Source: Acidobacteriota bacterium
Lineage (GTDB): Bacteria > Acidobacteriota > Blastocatellia > RBC074
Assembly (NCBI GenBank): GCA_016715865.1
Contig: JADJXM010000005.1
Location: 328,230-392,229 of the forward strand
DNA: 64,000 nt
Direction of reading: 5' to 3'
The notes beneath the pieces were generated by a model. It worked only from the letters and a program-made list of their open reading frames with translations, searched no databases and was not told where the DNA came from. Of the stretch, positions 63,601-64,000 are shown piece after piece. The translations under genes were made by a program, and so were the position numbers. Each line of letters begins with the position of its first letter. Position 1 is the stretch's first letter.

Positions 63601-64000
63601 GAATGCGTTTCGCCGCCAGCGGCTTCCAGGAGCGCGTGCCGCGCAGACCGAGCACGAAATCAGTTTGAATAACGGTCGCATAAGATTGAAGTTTGATTAT
63701 GCGGAATTGATTGAGAACGGCTCTGATGCGGAACTGGTTGTGCGACGTCTCCGCACTGGCAGGCCAACGAAAAGCGAAGCCGAGAAACCGATCTACGGTT
63801 TGTATCAAACCGCCGCGCAACAGGCTTACCCACAAGCGCGAAGGCGAGTGCAAATTCTCTACCTCTCGACTGATGAAACGAAGGATGTGGAATTGACGAA
63901 ACAACAACTCGACAACCGCTTGAAAAAGTACGACGACGCGATAGCCGCGATCCTGCGAGGCAATTATGATCCGACGCCCGATGACCGGGAATGCCCGCGC
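60617..64000 (+). CDS. ImmA/IrrE peptidase-UvrD helicase-nuclease-like fusion (3' end outside window)
   Basis: 1,128 residues visible, frame open at the window end. It starts with GTG at 60617, overlapping the previous stop. Residues about 60-175 form an ImmA/IrrE (COG2856) zinc peptidase: YHQAHEFAHIRLGH (HEFAH 86-90) and LECEANVFAREFLLP (Glu133). Residues about 200-850 form a UvrD/PcrA-type SF1A helicase: DAGPGTGKTRT (Walker A, 218-228), VLTFSNKAAEELRDR, ETFHSFG, VDEYQDVN (DEYQD 430-434), VGDLRQSIHRWRGA, LESNYRSQPPVVE, MTIHASKGLEF and FFVAMSRARDYL. From about 905 a Cas4/AddB-like module begins (VYLKCPRRYYYEFDLHL). Where a nuclease would have DxK, it reads ELVVRRLRTGRP. Likely DNA-processing enzyme with a built-in protease switch. 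Confidence 0.85.
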   Translation, partial: MSDWERVRQLAREFHAEVCNHGDEKCALGASAEVLLSKALLMTGIRVKGYPPKHPQLRGALARFERNTILFDNSVERWLTLYHQAHEFAHIRLGHGEKDCSSTDIDCEAAEDMLPLGVHRVEGYSPHERLECEANVFAREFLLPCDVLRRRFVDDGLNAQQIANEIGVSIEMVIHQLARALLTPSGNPENRKTASGSLTLDESQRNAAEATEGPLLIDAGPGTGKTRTLVGRVLYLLKNNVSPESILVLTFSNKAAEELRDRVGLVTLKAAQLIRVETFHSFGLELLRKYGAKIGLPGDPAILDPVDALFLLEKHLPQLNLDHYQNLYEPTLYLNDILKAISRAKDENISPEHYRKLAEGMLAVATSPDQTTAAEKALEVAHCYGIYQEHLRSAGLLDFGDLICRSIELLQKHTAVREEVRRNYRHVLVDEYQDVNRASGLLLREVAGDGRGLWAVGDLRQSIHRWRGATTANMRKFADDFPAAGEQMSLESNYRSQPPVVEAFSELVPHMSAAQGMSFTQWQQRRTDEGGLVKYEIASDMRAEAYGIAREIEQNYQAGISHQEQAVICRSHTSLARIAGLLEREGIPVFYLGDLFERPEVRDMLSLLSFACQPDGRGLVRIARFREYNIPLADVLLLLKLAREKSKPFPTVLRLAETEEGISPDGKEKMALLARQLDGLCHGRSAWKLLTRYLFVTSNYLRLISDGESVTGQQMRLALYQLLQFAYSQLGRAVEDGVDPKLDLLRYIRRLEVYGEEKQLRQIPAWAEGVDAVRVMTIHASKGLEFRAVFLPVLAKTYHPAKKGIQHCPPPTGMLNDSVDDWHLEEEECLFFVAMSRARDYLCLSRALRYGKVNRSPSELLSLIARKLPRAVESRASWTISNATAEGGKERADGKVIGEKQAFDVQKLEVYLKCPRRYYYEFDLHLAGARDDSAYVQFHRCVYEVLRRARGEQETGLMNDEEIARTHLAEVWQMQGPVGHPYEIIYRDNAYEMVMNAFRRQRLPGARAAQTEHEISLNNGRIRLKFDYAELIENGSDAELVVRRLRTGRPTKSEAEKPIYGLYQTAAQQAYPQARRRVQILYLSTDETKDVELTKQQLDNRLKKYDDAIAAILRGNYDPTPDDRECPR

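Overview
The window reads as a chromosomal segment of an Acidobacteriota-like soil bacterium, plausibly of the Blastocatellia/Solibacter type. The clues are a giant Oar-like TonB-dependent receptor with a carboxypeptidase-regulatory N-domain, a TPR protein paired with an ASPIC/UnbV (CRTAC1) protein, an ECF sigma factor overlapping a TPR-bearing serine/threonine kinase, several Tat-exported Gfo/Idh/MocA proteins, and many secreted esterases. The lineage is inferred from gene content only.

Region 1 (1-26.2 kb, all minus strand) is a large carbohydrate-utilisation locus. Reading in the direction of transcription from 26.2 kb it holds an M20 metallopeptidase, a GH20 hexosaminidase, an APC permease, an alpha/beta hydrolase, a GH42-like giant protein, a DUF5107-TPR protein, a two-module esterase, a secreted helical-barrel protein, a CE1-type esterase, an amidohydrolase, a Gfo/Idh/MocA protein, a second two-module esterase, a DUF6807 (PmoA) protein and a PL10-type pectate lyase that runs off the window. 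Spacing is tight, with several 1-4 base overlaps. A consensus sigma-70 promoter lies at the 5' end. Facing it is a divergent promoter for a ROK regulator, followed on the plus strand by the TonB receptor, the TPR protein and the CRTAC1 protein (26.4-34.7 kb). The likely target is an acetylated pectic or side-chain-rich polysaccharide.

Region 2 (34.7-51.5 kb) is mixed: a Baeyer-Villiger-type monooxygenase, the sigma/kinase pair, a DUF3455 protein, a methyltransferase with a strong terminator, and a second carbohydrate/aromatic cluster. That cluster has two Tat-exported Gfo/Idh/MocA proteins, a Tat-signal DOPA-dioxygenase-like protein, a CE1 esterase, a GH51 arabinofuranosidase and a broken esterase. 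It is followed by a TetR regulator with an SDR and a quinone-oxidoreductase-like enzyme.

Region 3 (51.5-58.9 kb) is interrupted by gene debris: fragments of a nucleotidyltransferase antitoxin-like gene, a Tc-toxin A subunit, a SnoaL-like gene, a MoxR ATPase and a DNA-phosphorothioation-associated methyltransferase. Between the two debris zones sit an intact PQQ-propeller gene and a sulfatase/sigma-factor pair. The debris ends at a 3' half of a tRNA-Pro(GGG) gene and paired 12-bp direct repeats, which look like integration scars.

Region 4 (59.2-64.0 kb) is the most unusual part: a tightly coupled three-gene operon encoding a sigma-factor-like protein, an unrecognised 218-residue protein, and a very large fusion of an ImmA/IrrE-type zinc peptidase with a UvrD/PcrA-type helicase and a C-terminal Cas4/AddB-like nuclease-type module (incomplete at the window end). 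Its position next to an integration scar and defence-gene debris makes it a candidate genome-defence or DNA-damage-response system.
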